10,518 nucleotides of DNA from an uncultured Clostridia bacterium (GCA_944390505.1 CALXQF010000034.1:1-10518); one strand, 5' to 3'; numbered from the stretch's first letter, positions 1-8,258 are shown. Translations and numbers: made by a program. Notes: generated by a model from the sequence alone, not told the origin.

Positions 1-67
1 TAGTAATATCAACTGCTTTAAGGAGTAATACCATGATACGCAAATTTTGGCAGTAAAATAGGAAGAG

Positions 68-109
68 TTCAGAGGAAGATAGATACAGAAAGCAGATTGA
101 AAAAGATAA
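68..109 (+). repeat. Imperfect direct repeat, copy 1, left of rhuM
   Basis: A purine-rich 42-base segment beginning TTCAGAGGAAGAT and ending GATTGAAAAAGATAA. It recurs as a 41-base copy at 1270-1310 with two substitutions and one indel. The two copies bracket the rhuM pseudogene and lie on the same strand. The second copy runs into the ribosome binding site of the pyrophosphatase-like gene, while this one runs into AT-rich sequence without a gene start. The pair could be a duplicated leader, insertion-associated, or two members of a dispersed genomic repeat. Confidence 0.8.
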
Positions 110-124
110 AAAATAAATAACAAA

Positions 125-154
125 ATTGTGTCATCAGTGGAAACACAATATAAA
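125..154 (+). promoter_or_regulatory. Candidate rhuM promoter overlapped by an inverted repeat
   Basis: ATTGTGT at 125-131 and ACACAAT at 143-149 form a perfect 7-bp inverted repeat with an 11-base spacer. A weak promoter-like pair overlaps it: TTGTGT at 126-131, 17 bases, then TATAAA at 149-154. The geometry fits an operator over the -35 element and spacer. A start point about 7 bases past 154 would leave little or no leader before the Shine-Dalgarno-like AAGGAAG (159-165), which weakens the promoter call. Confidence 0.35.
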
Positions 155-178
155 GAATAAGGAAGTGAATATTGCTAT

Positions 179-1235
179 ATGACTAATAAAAAAGCTGAAA
201 TTACTATTCGTTCAAGTGCAGCTGAATATCTAACTTATGTAGCAGCAATAGGAGATAGTCCAGAAAGCATAGAAGTGAGATATGAAGATGAAAATATATG
301 GTTAACTCAAAAAATGCTTGCAACTTTATATGGAGTGAATGTGGCAACAATAAATGAACACATTTCAAATATATATAAAGATAATGAACTTGAAAAAAAT
401 TCATCTATTAGGAATTTCCTAATAGTTCAAAAAGAAGGCAACAGAGAAGTTTCGAGGAATGTTGCTCATTATAATTTGCAAATGATAATAGCTGTTGGAT
501 TTAAAGTTAATAATGAACGAGCAGTACAATTTAGAAAGTGGGCAAATCAAATTGTAAAAGATTATACCATAAAAGGTTGGGTAATGGATGACGAACGTCT
601 AAAAAATGGAGGTTCTATTCTAACAGAAAAATATTTTGAACAACAATTAGAACGTATAAGAGAAATAAGAATGTCAGAAAGAAAATTCTATCAAAAAATT
701 ACTGATATTTATGCAACCTCAATAGATTATGATAAAACTGCAAAAGCAACAATTAGATTTTTCACTAGTGTTCAAAATAAACTTCATTATGCAGTATCGC
801 GGAAATACAGCAGCAGAAATCATATACAATAGAGCAGACCATAAAAAAGAACATATGGGATTAACGTCATGGGAAGGAGCTCCTGATAGTAAAATACATA
901 AATATGATGTTGCTATTGCCAAGAATTATTTATCAGAAACGGAAATAGGTCAATTAGAAAGAATGGTATCTGCATACTTAGATTTAGCAGAAATGCAAGC
1001 AATCAGACATATTCCAATGACAATGGCAGATTGGGAAGAAAGATTAAATGGCTTCTTGAAATTATGGGACCATGAAGTTTTAAAAGATAATGGAAAAATA
1101 TCAGCAGAAATGGCGAAACTTCATGCAGAAACAGAATTTGAAAAATACAGAATAATACAAGATAGAATTTATGTATCAGACTTTGATGAACTCTTATTAA
1201 AGTCTAAAAATATAGGGAAAAAAAAGAACAAATAA
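179..1235 (+). pseudogene. rhuM: RhuM-family protein, broken by a +1 frameshift
   Basis: The first frame (179-799) has typical RhuM family features (virulence protein RhuM, first known from a Salmonella pathogenicity island): an N-terminal WLTQKMLATLYGV segment that looks like a helix-turn-helix, then VGFKVNNERAVQFRKWA and KGWVMDDERLKNGG. After KLHYAVS the frame runs off into a short tail that stops at 832. The expected continuation GNTAAEIIYNRADHKKEHMG is read one base later, from 801 to 1232. Removing one base near 798-801 gives a continuous protein of about 351 residues, close to the family length, so little else is lost. The biochemical role is not established; members often sit on mobile or accessory DNA, and DNA binding is only suggested by the N-terminus. 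The ATG at 179 follows AAGGAAG (159-165) by 13 bases, a long spacing. A repeat pair flanks the gene. The break is not in a homopolymer, so a true mutation is more likely than a sequencing error. Confidence 0.85.
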
Positions 1236-1269
1236 TACTAAAAGTTATTATGTGTCGATAAATAGCACT

Positions 1270-1310
1270 TTCAGAGGAAGATAGGTACAGAAGAAGATTG
1301 AAAAAGATAA
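1270..1310 (+). repeat. Imperfect direct repeat, copy 2, right of rhuM
   Basis: The second copy of the repeat at 68-109, 41 bases long, differing by two substitutions and one missing base. It ends at the AAGGAG ribosome binding site (1309-1314) of the next gene, so in this position it acts as that gene's 5' leader. Confidence 0.8.
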
Positions 1311-1321
1311 GGAGAAAAAAT

Positions 1322-2275
1322 ATGATACATAAAGTGAGAATAGTAACATCCTACCATGAACCAGATATAGATGGAATAGCATGTATGTATGCATATGCAG
1401 AACTTTTGAATAAACAAGGTGAAAATGCTCAATATTTTATTTGGGGTACTCCAAAGCAAGAAGTGAGTATTGTTTGTAACATGTTTGGAATAACATTAAA
1501 ATATTTAAAACCAGAACAAATTGCAGAAAGCAGTGAATTTGTAATTGTTGATTTTAATGGGAAAGACCAATTACATGGTAGTATAGAGCCAAACAAGGTA
1601 ATTGAGATAATAGATCACCATGGATTAAGTAAAACACTACAAAACTATACATCTATACAAAGACTTCAAATAGATAGGGTAGGTGCAGCAGCTACAATTG
1701 TGACAGAAAGATATATGCAATCTAAATTAACTCCATCAAGAGAATCTGCTATCTTGTTATTCTATGGAATTATTTCAAACAGTATTAATTTAAAATCAAA
1801 TATTACAAAACAAAGAGATATTAATGCTTGTAAATGGCTTAAAACTGTTTGCAAAGATATTTCTGATGAAAAGATAAAAGAAATATTTATCAAAAAATCT
1901 AACATTGAAGATGATAATTTGCGATTTGAAATGGAATGTGAGCTTCCAAATACTTTTCCTGATTTTAAAGTAATCATAGCGCAATTAGAAGTAGCCAATA
2001 TAGAAGAATTCTTAAAAGAGAAAAAACAACAAATTCTTAATATTATGCAAGTTGCCAAAAAAGAAAAAGATGTTGACTATATTTTTGTCAATTGCGTGGA
2101 TATTTTAAACGGATATATTATTGTATTTCCTGCTGATGAGCAAAGCAAGCAATTTGTGACAAAGACATTCGGGTATGAATTTAATGAAAATAATGAAGCA
2201 AGGATTAATAGAATTATTCAAAGAAAAGATATGACTGCGATTTTAAGAGAAAAATATAACCCTAAAATGAATTAA
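1322..2275 (+). CDS. Divergent family II inorganic-pyrophosphatase-like DHH/DHHA2 phosphoesterase
   Basis: A 317-residue cytoplasmic protein with the layout of manganese-dependent family II pyrophosphatases (PpaC type, about 310 residues). The N-terminal DHH domain shows H12, D15 and D17 (YHEPDID), D77 (VIVDFNG), D98-H99-H100 (IIDHH) and RVGAAAT (119-125). The C-terminal DHHA2-like domain ends with QRKDM (300-304), matching the substrate-binding SRKKQ motif. Two changes are notable: the usual SDS/SDT metal-ligand aspartate is N153 (ISNS), and the residue after D77 is F instead of H. An intact pyrophosphatase activity is therefore doubtful; it may act on another phosphoester or have a changed metal site. 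The ATG at 1322 is preferred because AAGGAG (1309-1314) lies 7 bases upstream; an in-frame TTG at 1298 lies upstream of that site. rdgB follows after 64 bases in the same direction, with no visible terminator, so co-transcription is likely. Confidence 0.8.
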   Translation: MIHKVRIVTSYHEPDIDGIACMYAYAELLNKQGENAQYFIWGTPKQEVSIVCNMFGITLKYLKPEQIAESSEFVIVDFNGKDQLHGSIEPNKVIEIIDHHGLSKTLQNYTSIQRLQIDRVGAAATIVTERYMQSKLTPSRESAILLFYGIISNSINLKSNITKQRDINACKWLKTVCKDISDEKIKEIFIKKSNIEDDNLRFEMECELPNTFPDFKVIIAQLEVANIEEFLKEKKQQILNIMQVAKKEKDVDYIFVNCVDILNGYIIVFPADEQSKQFVTKTFGYEFNENNEARINRIIQRKDMTAILREKYNPKMN

Positions 2276-2327
2276 GCTAAAAACAATGGAAAAGATAGTT
2301 GATTTTCAAATTAAAAATATGAATAAA

Positions 2328-2335
2328 AAAGGAGG
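2328..2335 (+). promoter_or_regulatory. Strong ribosome binding site that fixes the rdgB start
   Basis: AAAGGAGG lies 4 bases before ATG 2340. The reading frame is open further upstream, with an ATG at 2286 that lacks such a site, so this element decides the start. The family N-terminus MEIILASNN agrees. Confidence 0.85.
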
Positions 2336-2339
2336 AACA

Positions 2340-2930
2340 ATGGAAATTATTTTAGCAAGTAATAATAAAAATAAGTTAAAAGAAATAACTAATATTTTAA
2401 AACCTTTTGACATTAAGGTAATATCACAAGAAAGTGCAGGGTTTGATATAGATGTAGAAGAAACAGGAACCACTTTTGCAGAAAATGCAGTTTTAAAAGC
2501 AGAAGCAATTTATCATCTTTCAAAAAAACCAGTTATTAGTGATGACTCTGGACTAGAAATTGACTATTTACATGGTGAGCCAGGGATTTATTCTAAAAGA
2601 TATGCAGGAGCAAATGCAACAAACCAAGACAGAATTAATAAAATACTAAATTTAATGGAAAATGCAAAAGAAGAGGAAAGAACAGCAAGATTTGTTTGTG
2701 CTGTTTGCTACATAGATGAAAAAGGAGAAAAGCATCTTTTTCAAGAAACCTGTGAAGGAACGATTTTAAAAGAACCTAGAGGAGAAAATGGTTTTGGTTA
2801 TGATCCTATCTTTTTATATAAAGATAGAACATTTGCGCAAATGAATGGTCAAGAAAAGGACAAGGTTAGTCATAGAGGTAAAGCACTAAGAAGAATGGCA
2901 GAGTATTTTAAAGGAGAAAACAAAAACTGA
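2340..2930 (+). CDS. rdgB: XTP/dITP diphosphatase (non-canonical purine NTP pyrophosphatase), RdgB/HAM1 family
   Basis: A 196-residue cytoplasmic enzyme, the usual family length. It hydrolyses dITP, XTP and related deaminated purine nucleotides to monophosphates plus pyrophosphate, keeping them out of DNA and RNA. Visible motifs: the nucleotide-binding start ASNNKNKLKEI (6-16), the catalytic and metal-binding SDDSGLEID (67-75, acidic D68/D69), PGIYSKRYAG (81-90), GENGFGYDPIF (148-158) and the base-recognition SHRGKAL (177-183). All key residues appear intact. The start is set by a strong ribosome binding site. It follows a pyrophosphatase-like gene, and a true pyrophosphatase there would use the pyrophosphate RdgB makes, but the changed metal ligand upstream makes that link speculative. 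No terminator is visible before the next gene, 86 bases on. Confidence 0.96.
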   Translation: MEIILASNNKNKLKEITNILKPFDIKVISQESAGFDIDVEETGTTFAENAVLKAEAIYHLSKKPVISDDSGLEIDYLHGEPGIYSKRYAGANATNQDRINKILNLMENAKEEERTARFVCAVCYIDEKGEKHLFQETCEGTILKEPRGENGFGYDPIFLYKDRTFAQMNGQEKDKVSHRGKALRRMAEYFKGENKN

Positions 2931-3016
2931 GAATAGAGTAAGTCATGAGACTAATAAAAAGAAGGTAATATATTAAAGCAAATGATGAATATAGATAATG
3001 AAAGGGAGATAGAACC

Positions 3017-4522
3017 TTGAAAAGTGATGTGACAATAAAAGGAAATAGAAAAAAAGATTACATTATCTTTGTGGTCATTTTTATAGTAGCCTTAATTCTG
3101 TTTGCAGGCTATTTAACCCCACATTTTGCAACAGACCTATATCGAGTATATGATAAAACATATATAGAATATGCTAAAGAAAATTCAATTTTAGACGGAA
3201 GGGTAGTACAGTTTTTTATAACAAATGCATTAGATTTATTTCACATTTCAATAGAAGCAAGTAGCGTCATAACTTCCGTTTTGGCAATTTTAGTATCTTG
3301 TATTGCTGTTGTTGTCATAAAAAATGAAGTGGAAAAATATAAGCAATTGAACAATAAAATAGCGCAGGTATTTTTAATAATAGTTTCCTTTTTTACAATA
3401 TTTAATTTTATGTACATAGAAAATATGTATTTTCAAGATTGTTTAGCAATGGCATTTAGTATCTTATTTTATATTTTATCTGCAAAGTGTATTGTAGAAA
3501 AAGGAAAACATTATTTACTAAAATCAGGATTCCTAATGTTATTAGCAATTTTTTGCTATCAAGGTACCATTTCTTGTTTTTTTATTACAGCACTAGTATT
3601 TTCTATCTTAAAAGAAAGTAATTGGAAAAACATATTAAAAAATATGTTAATTAGTATTGTAATTGGTATTTTTAGTATTTTCATCAACCTAATATTTGTA
3701 GCCATCATAGAAAATGCGTTACATTTAGAACAAGGAAGAGGGTTTGCACCAAATGAATTATTAGGTAATATTCTCTACATATTTGAAAAGTGTACAGACG
3801 TATTACTTTATACGGGAAATTTATATCATTCCCATTTCTTTATCATATTTTTGTTACTAATTGAACTTTTATTGGTAATAAAATTAGTAAGAGAAAAAAA
3901 TCCCAATACGGATTCTATTTTAATAGAACAGTTTATTATCATAGTGTTTGGTATTGCATTTTCTTTTATTACTTCTGTGTATAATTTAGACGGATTTCAT
4001 TCAGGGAGAATTAGATTTTCTATAGGAGCTCTCATAGGTTTTGTGTTAATACATATTATCGTTAAGACAAACTTACTAGAAAAAAATACTGGAATGAATA
4101 TTTGGTTAAGAATAGTTTCAATCATTTATTTTATAACAGTTAGTTTTACCATTGTTACCAATATAGCAACTGTAAAGCAAGTAAATGAATTAGATAAAGC
4201 ACAATCATTAGAAATTGGAAATTATGTGAAAAGTTATGAAAAAAATACAGGAGAAAAAGTAGAATATTTAGCAATTGTAATAGAAGAAGGGAAAGTAGGG
4301 TTAGCTTATTATCCAAATTTATGGTATACAGGAAGTATTACAACATGTAGTGCTATTAGAACAAAGTGGTCTGCTTTAGGTGCAATTAATTATTATAATC
4401 ATACTAGTCTTCAAGAAAAGGAGACAACAGAATTTGATATAGAGCAGTATAGAGAACAAGTAGATGAAAAACAGTATTTATGTATTGGCAATACGTTATA
4501 TATTACTTGTTATATGTATTAG
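3017..4522 (+). CDS. Polytopic membrane protein, probably GtrII-like glucosyltransferase
   Basis: A 501-residue protein with about ten hydrophobic segments (roughly residues 15-33, 83-101, 117-136, 141-160, 168-198, 207-232, 273-291, 303-321, 335-350, 363-382) and a hydrophilic C-terminal part of about 115 residues. The first extracytoplasmic stretch holds acidic and arginine residues, FATDLYR (37-43) and LDGRVVQ (59-65). This resembles the GtrII family of membrane glycosyltransferases, which use lipid-linked sugars to decorate cell-surface polymers. The resemblance is from memory of overall layout; no motif here proves the activity, and another polytopic glycosyltransferase or polymerase is possible. 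The start is TTG 3017, with AAAGGGAG (3001-3008) 8 bases upstream and no better ATG. It sits between rdgB and polA, where I see no functional link, and is the likeliest accessory insert in this run of core genes. Confidence 0.6.
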   Translation: MKSDVTIKGNRKKDYIIFVVIFIVALILFAGYLTPHFATDLYRVYDKTYIEYAKENSILDGRVVQFFITNALDLFHISIEASSVITSVLAILVSCIAVVVIKNEVEKYKQLNNKIAQVFLIIVSFFTIFNFMYIENMYFQDCLAMAFSILFYILSAKCIVEKGKHYLLKSGFLMLLAIFCYQGTISCFFITALVFSILKESNWKNILKNMLISIVIGIFSIFINLIFVAIIENALHLEQGRGFAPNELLGNILYIFEKCTDVLLYTGNLYHSHFFIIFLLLIELLLVIKLVREKNPNTDSILIEQFIIIVFGIAFSFITSVYNLDGFHSGRIRFSIGALIGFVLIHIIVKTNLLEKNTGMNIWLRIVSIIYFITVSFTIVTNIATVKQVNELDKAQSLEIGNYVKSYEKNTGEKVEYLAIVIEEGKVGLAYYPNLWYTGSITTCSAIRTKWSALGAINYYNHTSLQEKETTEFDIEQYREQVDEKQYLCIGNTLYITCYMY

Positions 4523-4661
4523 CAACATAAAAATGGAACAATTATATAAATTGGATAAGAAAATAAAAGATAATTGAAAAATAGTATCATAGAAAATAAA
4601 TATATTAAAAATATAAAATTGATAAAAGCTTTCAAAATAATGAAAGGAATGATAAGAAAAA
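4523..4661 (+). other. AT-rich gap before polA
   Basis: 139 bases between the membrane protein stop and polA. I see no terminator hairpin with a T-run. A TTGAAA at 4574-4579 with TAAATA 17 bases later is a poor promoter match. The polA ribosome binding site is AAAGGAA at 4643-4649, 12 bases before ATG 4662. Confidence 0.4.
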
Positions 4662-7427
4662 ATGGATAAAATTGTCTTGATTGATGGAAATAGTATATTA
4701 AATAGAGCATTTTATGGAATTATGGGTTCCAAGATGTTAACTACTCCAGATGGAAAATATACAAATGCAGTATATGGATTTTTGGCTATTTTATTTAAAG
4801 TACTAGAAGATATACAACCAGAATACTTAATGGTAGCTTTTGATTTAAAAGCACCTACTGCTAGGCACAAAATGTATGAAGGATATAAAGCAAATAGAAA
4901 AGGCATGCCAAATGAACTAGCAGAGCAAATGCCAATTGTCAAAGAAATATTGCAAGCAATGAATATCAAGATTATTGAAAAAGAGGGATATGAAGCAGAT
5001 GACGTATTAGGGACTATTGCCAAAAAAGCCGAAAAAGAAGGATTAGATGTTACCATTGTTTCAGGTGATAGAGATACTTTTCAGCTTACATCAAAACATA
5101 TTAAAGTACGTATTCCTCATACGAAATTGGGAAAAACAGAGGTGGACGTTTTTGACGAAAAAGCAATTTTAGAAAAATATGGTGTCACACCAAAACAATT
5201 AATAGAAGTGAAAGGATTGATGGGTGATACTTCTGACAATATTCCAGGAGTTCCAGGCATTGGTGAAAAAACGGCACTAGAATTAATTAAAACTTATCAA
5301 TCTATTGATGAGCTATATGATAAAATTGAGAAAAATGAGGCTGATTTAAAGCCAAAAACAAAAGAAAAGCTAATAGAAAATAAAAATTTAGCAGAACTTT
5401 CTAAAACATTGGGAACCATTAACACACAAGTTCCAATTGAAGAAACAATCGAAGATTTGAAGAGAAAAGAATGGGATAAAGAAAAAGTGTATGAAGAATT
5501 TAAAAATTTAAACTTCAATCGTTTTATTGAAAGGTTTGACTTACAAGAGAATGCTTCAAAAGAAGAAAAAAATATTCATGAATTATTCGAAATTGAAACA
5601 ATTGATATAGAAAAGTTACAAGGATTGCTAAAAGAAATAAAAGAAGATGGTATTTTATGTTATTGGCTAGCGAAAAAAGAAAATCATAGTCAAGATATTA
5701 TTAAAAAGGATATTACAGCAATATATATTTATCATAAACAGAAAGTATATGAAATAAAGGTAGGAAACTTAAAAAATATCCTATTACCAAACCAAAACTC
5801 TAATTGCGATACGAACAAATTAAAAAAAGTCATGTTAGATTTTAAGCTAATTTTAGAAGATAACAAAATCAAAAAATATGGATATCATTTTAGTGAAGAT
5901 TATGTATTATTCAAGCAAATGGGAATATTATTAGACGGAATTGATTTTGATGCCAAAATTGCGGCATATGATTTAAACCCAACTAATAACCACTATACAA
6001 TAGAAGAATTAGCACTGCAATACTTAGAAATAGACATATCACAATATTTAGAATCAGCAGGAATCAAACAAGAAAAACAACTACAAATGAACCTGTTCCA
6101 AACTGAAGATAACAATCAGGATTTTGAAAAATATCAAAATGCCATGTATGTATATACAATTTACCAATTACATGATAAAATGATAAGCAAATTGCAAGAA
6201 TACAATTCTGTTCCTTTATTTCAAGAAATTGAAATGCCACTTGCTAGAGTACTAGGAAATATGCAATATGAAGGTATTTACGTAGATAAAGAAGAACTCA
6301 TTGCATTTGGGGATAAATTAAAAGAAGAAATAGAAAGTTTGAAACAAAAAATTTATCGACTATGTGGAGAAGAATTTAATATTAATTCCACACAACAACT
6401 TGGCGTTGTTTTATTTGAAAAATTAAAACTACCTGTGTATAAAAAAACGAAAACAGGCTATTCTACAGATGTAGATATTTTAGAAAAATTAAGACCAGAA
6501 CATCCAGTTATTGAAAAAATATTAGAATACCGTAGTCTAATGAAATTGAACTCTACCTATGTAGAGGGGTTATTACCATATATTAATGAAAAAACACATA
6601 AAATCCATTCGTATTTCCACCAAACCATTACTGCAACAGGAAGAATTAGTTCTACAGAACCAAATTTGCAAAATATTCCAACAAGAGCAGAACAAGGTAA
6701 ACAAGTAAGAAAAGCATTTAAAGCTATGCCAGGGAATATTTTCATTGATGCAGATTATTCACAAATTGAGTTAAGAATTTTAGCCCATATTTCGCAAGAT
6801 GAAAATATGATGCAAGCATTTTTAAATAGAGAAGATATCCACAAACAAGTTGCATCTAAAGTATTTGCAGTACCAATGGAAGAAGTAACCAAGGAGCAAA
6901 GATCAGCAGCAAAAGCAGTTAACTTTGGAATTGTGTATGGAATTAGTGGATTTGGACTAGCAGAACAGCTAGGAATAGGAAGAAAAAAAGCAGAACAATA
7001 TATAGAACAATATTTAGAAAAATACCAAGGTGTTAAAACCTTTATGGACAATATTGTGGAACAAGCAAAAGAACAAGGATATGTAGAAACATTATTCCAT
7101 AGAAGAAGATATATACCAGAGCTTTCTTCTAATAATTATATGGTAAGACAATTTGGCTCAAGAGCAGCAATGAATACGCCAATACAAGGAACTGCAGCAG
7201 ATATTATGAAAATAGCAATGATAAAGGTATTTAATAAATTAAAAGAAGAAAAACTAAATGCACAACTATTATTGCAAATTCATGATGAATTGCTCATAGA
7301 ATGTAAAATAGAAGAGAAAGAAAAAGTAAAACAAATTTTAAAAGAATGTATGGAAAATGCTGTAAAGCTAGACATTCCGCTAGAAGTAGAAGTATCAGAA
7401 GCAGATAACTGGTATGATGTAAAATAG
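4662..7427 (+). CDS. polA: DNA polymerase I with 5'-3' exonuclease and inactive proofreading domain
   Basis: A 921-residue full-length Pol I that fills repair gaps and replaces Okazaki RNA primers. The N-terminal flap-endonuclease domain (about 1-290) has D8 (LIDGN), EADD (VEGY-ADD region after 100), GDRDTFQL and the helix-hairpin-helix GDTSDNIPGVPGIGEKTA. The central region (about 300-480) aligns in position with the 3'-5' exonuclease but lacks the acidic catalytic set: near 329-343 the expected DTET-type motif reads DGILCYWLAKKENHS. Proofreading is probably lost, as in Bacillus and Thermus Pol I. The polymerase domain is intact: motif A D698 in DYSQIELR, motif B R747, K751, F755 and Y759 in RSAAKAVNFGIVYG, and motif C QIHDEL with D875/E876. 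These match E. coli D705, R754, K758, F762, Y766 and D882 with a constant offset of 7. In many Firmicutes coaE follows polA; here a lytic transglycosylase follows directly. Confidence 0.98.
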   Translation: MDKIVLIDGNSILNRAFYGIMGSKMLTTPDGKYTNAVYGFLAILFKVLEDIQPEYLMVAFDLKAPTARHKMYEGYKANRKGMPNELAEQMPIVKEILQAMNIKIIEKEGYEADDVLGTIAKKAEKEGLDVTIVSGDRDTFQLTSKHIKVRIPHTKLGKTEVDVFDEKAILEKYGVTPKQLIEVKGLMGDTSDNIPGVPGIGEKTALELIKTYQSIDELYDKIEKNEADLKPKTKEKLIENKNLAELSKTLGTINTQVPIEETIEDLKRKEWDKEKVYEEFKNLNFNRFIERFDLQENASKEEKNIHELFEIETIDIEKLQGLLKEIKEDGILCYWLAKKENHSQDIIKKDITAIYIYHKQKVYEIKVGNLKNILLPNQNSNCDTNKLKKVMLDFKLILEDNKIKKYGYHFSEDYVLFKQMGILLDGIDFDAKIAAYDLNPTNNHYTIEELALQYLEIDISQYLESAGIKQEKQLQMNLFQTEDNNQDFEKYQNAMYVYTIYQLHDKMISKLQEYNSVPLFQEIEMPLARVLGNMQYEGIYVDKEELIAFGDKLKEEIESLKQKIYRLCGEEFNINSTQQLGVVLFEKLKLPVYKKTKTGYSTDVDILEKLRPEHPVIEKILEYRSLMKLNSTYVEGLLPYINEKTHKIHSYFHQTITATGRISSTEPNLQNIPTRAEQGKQVRKAFKAMPGNIFIDADYSQIELRILAHISQDENMMQAFLNREDIHKQVASKVFAVPMEEVTKEQRSAAKAVNFGIVYGISGFGLAEQLGIGRKKAEQYIEQYLEKYQGVKTFMDNIVEQAKEQGYVETLFHRRRYIPELSSNNYMVRQFGSRAAMNTPIQGTAADIMKIAMIKVFNKLKEEKLNAQLLLQIHDELLIECKIEEKEKVKQILKECMENAVKLDIPLEVEVSEADNWYDVK

Positions 7428-7457
7428 GACTGTTGGGGACAGACATCGTTGGTCCTA
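7425..7457. repeat. GGGGACAGAC-containing imperfect hairpin after polA
   Basis: The polA stop codon begins a 6-bp inverted repeat, TAGGAC (7425-7430) and GTCCTA (7452-7457), around a 21-base loop containing GTTGGGGACAGAC. That segment is GC-rich against the AT-rich surroundings. The string recalls GGGACAGAC-type short palindromic repeats scattered between genes in many Firmicutes, here decayed. It has no following T-run, so it is a poor terminator. The family identification is from memory. Confidence 0.35.
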
Positions 7458-7573
7458 AAATATGCTAATGAAAAAATATTCTATGCATTTCATATGATTG
7501 ATAAAAAGTCATACAGAATTAGTAATGAAAAGATAAAAGGGAATGAAATAGAATAAGGATAGGAGAAAATGCT

Positions 7574-8134
7574 TTGAACAAGATGATAAAGATAATGATA
7601 TTTATTTTAATATTAATGATTATTTTAACTGCAATATTTTATATATTTGATTTAAAAACCGTGATATTAAAACAAATATATCCAAAAAAGTATGAACAGT
7701 ATGTAGAGCAATATGCTAAACAATATGAAATAGATCCACTGCTAATTTATGCGATTATAAAAGCAGAAAGTAATTTTAATCCTAATGCAAAATCTAGTAG
7801 TGATGCAAGAGGATTAATGCAATTAATGGAAAATACAGCTGTAGAGCTATCTAATCAAATTAGTGAAGAAGAAGTCACTGCAGAAGAACTGTATGACCCG
7901 AAAACTAATATTGAACTTGGTACATGCTATTTTGCTAATTTATTAAATCAATTTCAAAATATAGGAGTAGCACTAGCAGCATATAATGCAGGAATGGGAA
8001 GAGTAAATGAATGGATTGAAAATGGGATTATTTTGCCAGATGGCTCTAATTTAGAAAATATTCCCTATCAAGAGACCAATATGTATGTGAGAAAAATTTT
8101 AAATGATTATCAAATATATCAAGAAATATATTAA
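7574..8134 (+). CDS. Membrane-anchored lytic transglycosylase (Slt/GEWL fold)
   Basis: A 186-residue protein with one N-terminal hydrophobic segment (about 4-25) acting as signal anchor, followed by a single goose-type lysozyme-like domain. The catalytic glutamate is E65 in AIIKAESNF. Other family motifs are ARGLMQL (78-84) and AAYNAG (134-139), and the tail NMYVRKILNDYQIY is typical. It cleaves the glycan strands of peptidoglycan outside the membrane, forming 1,6-anhydro-muramic ends, and would serve wall remodelling or secretion-system assembly. The length matches small Firmicutes members that follow polA and coaE; coaE is absent here. The start is TTG 7574 with AGGAG (7561-7565) 8 bases upstream. 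The ATG at 7569 is out of frame and stops at once. Confidence 0.92.
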   Translation: MNKMIKIMIFILILMIILTAIFYIFDLKTVILKQIYPKKYEQYVEQYAKQYEIDPLLIYAIIKAESNFNPNAKSSSDARGLMQLMENTAVELSNQISEEEVTAEELYDPKTNIELGTCYFANLLNQFQNIGVALAAYNAGMGRVNEWIENGIILPDGSNLENIPYQETNMYVRKILNDYQIYQEIY

Positions 8135-8239
8135 AAAAATAAAGAAGAGTTTATCTAAAAAACAGATTGAAATATTACAAATATTAAATTTATATGACAT
8201 TTTTATTACGAACAAAAATATAACAAAAAATGACAAATC
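8135..8239 (+). promoter_or_regulatory. AT-rich spacer with a weak promoter candidate
   Basis: No gene and no T-run terminator are visible. ATGACA (8194-8199) and TATAAC (8219-8224) each match a housekeeping promoter box in five of six positions, but the spacer is 19 bases, longer than ideal. If used, transcription would start about 10 bases before the ATG at 8240, giving an almost leaderless message. Confidence 0.3.
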
Positions 8240-8258
8240 ATGAAAGCCTTGAGGCTGT

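Larger units (their letters stand above)
1..178. other. Leader region upstream of rhuM, with a possible gene tail
   Basis: No complete gene is visible. One frame is open from base 3 to a TAA at 54-56 and could be the last 17 codons of an upstream gene ending in MIRKFWQ, but I do not recognise it. Alternatively, an AAGGAG at 20-25 sits 7 bases before an ATG at 33, which would give only a seven-residue peptide. The rest holds the first copy of a 42-bp repeat (68-109) and an inverted repeat (125-149), listed separately. Confidence 0.3.

Noticed and set aside
1298..1321. TTG 1298 as the start of the pyrophosphatase-like gene
   Set aside because: It lies upstream of, and reads through, the AAGGAG site that is correctly spaced for ATG 1322, and it is inside the repeated leader sequence.
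2286..2339. ATG 2286 as the rdgB start
   Set aside because: It has no ribosome binding site, whereas ATG 2340 has AAAGGAGG and gives the normal family N-terminus.
5640..6200. Loss of proofreading residues in PolA as a novelty
   Set aside because: The same loss is well known in Pol I of Bacillus and Thermus, so it is a family trait.
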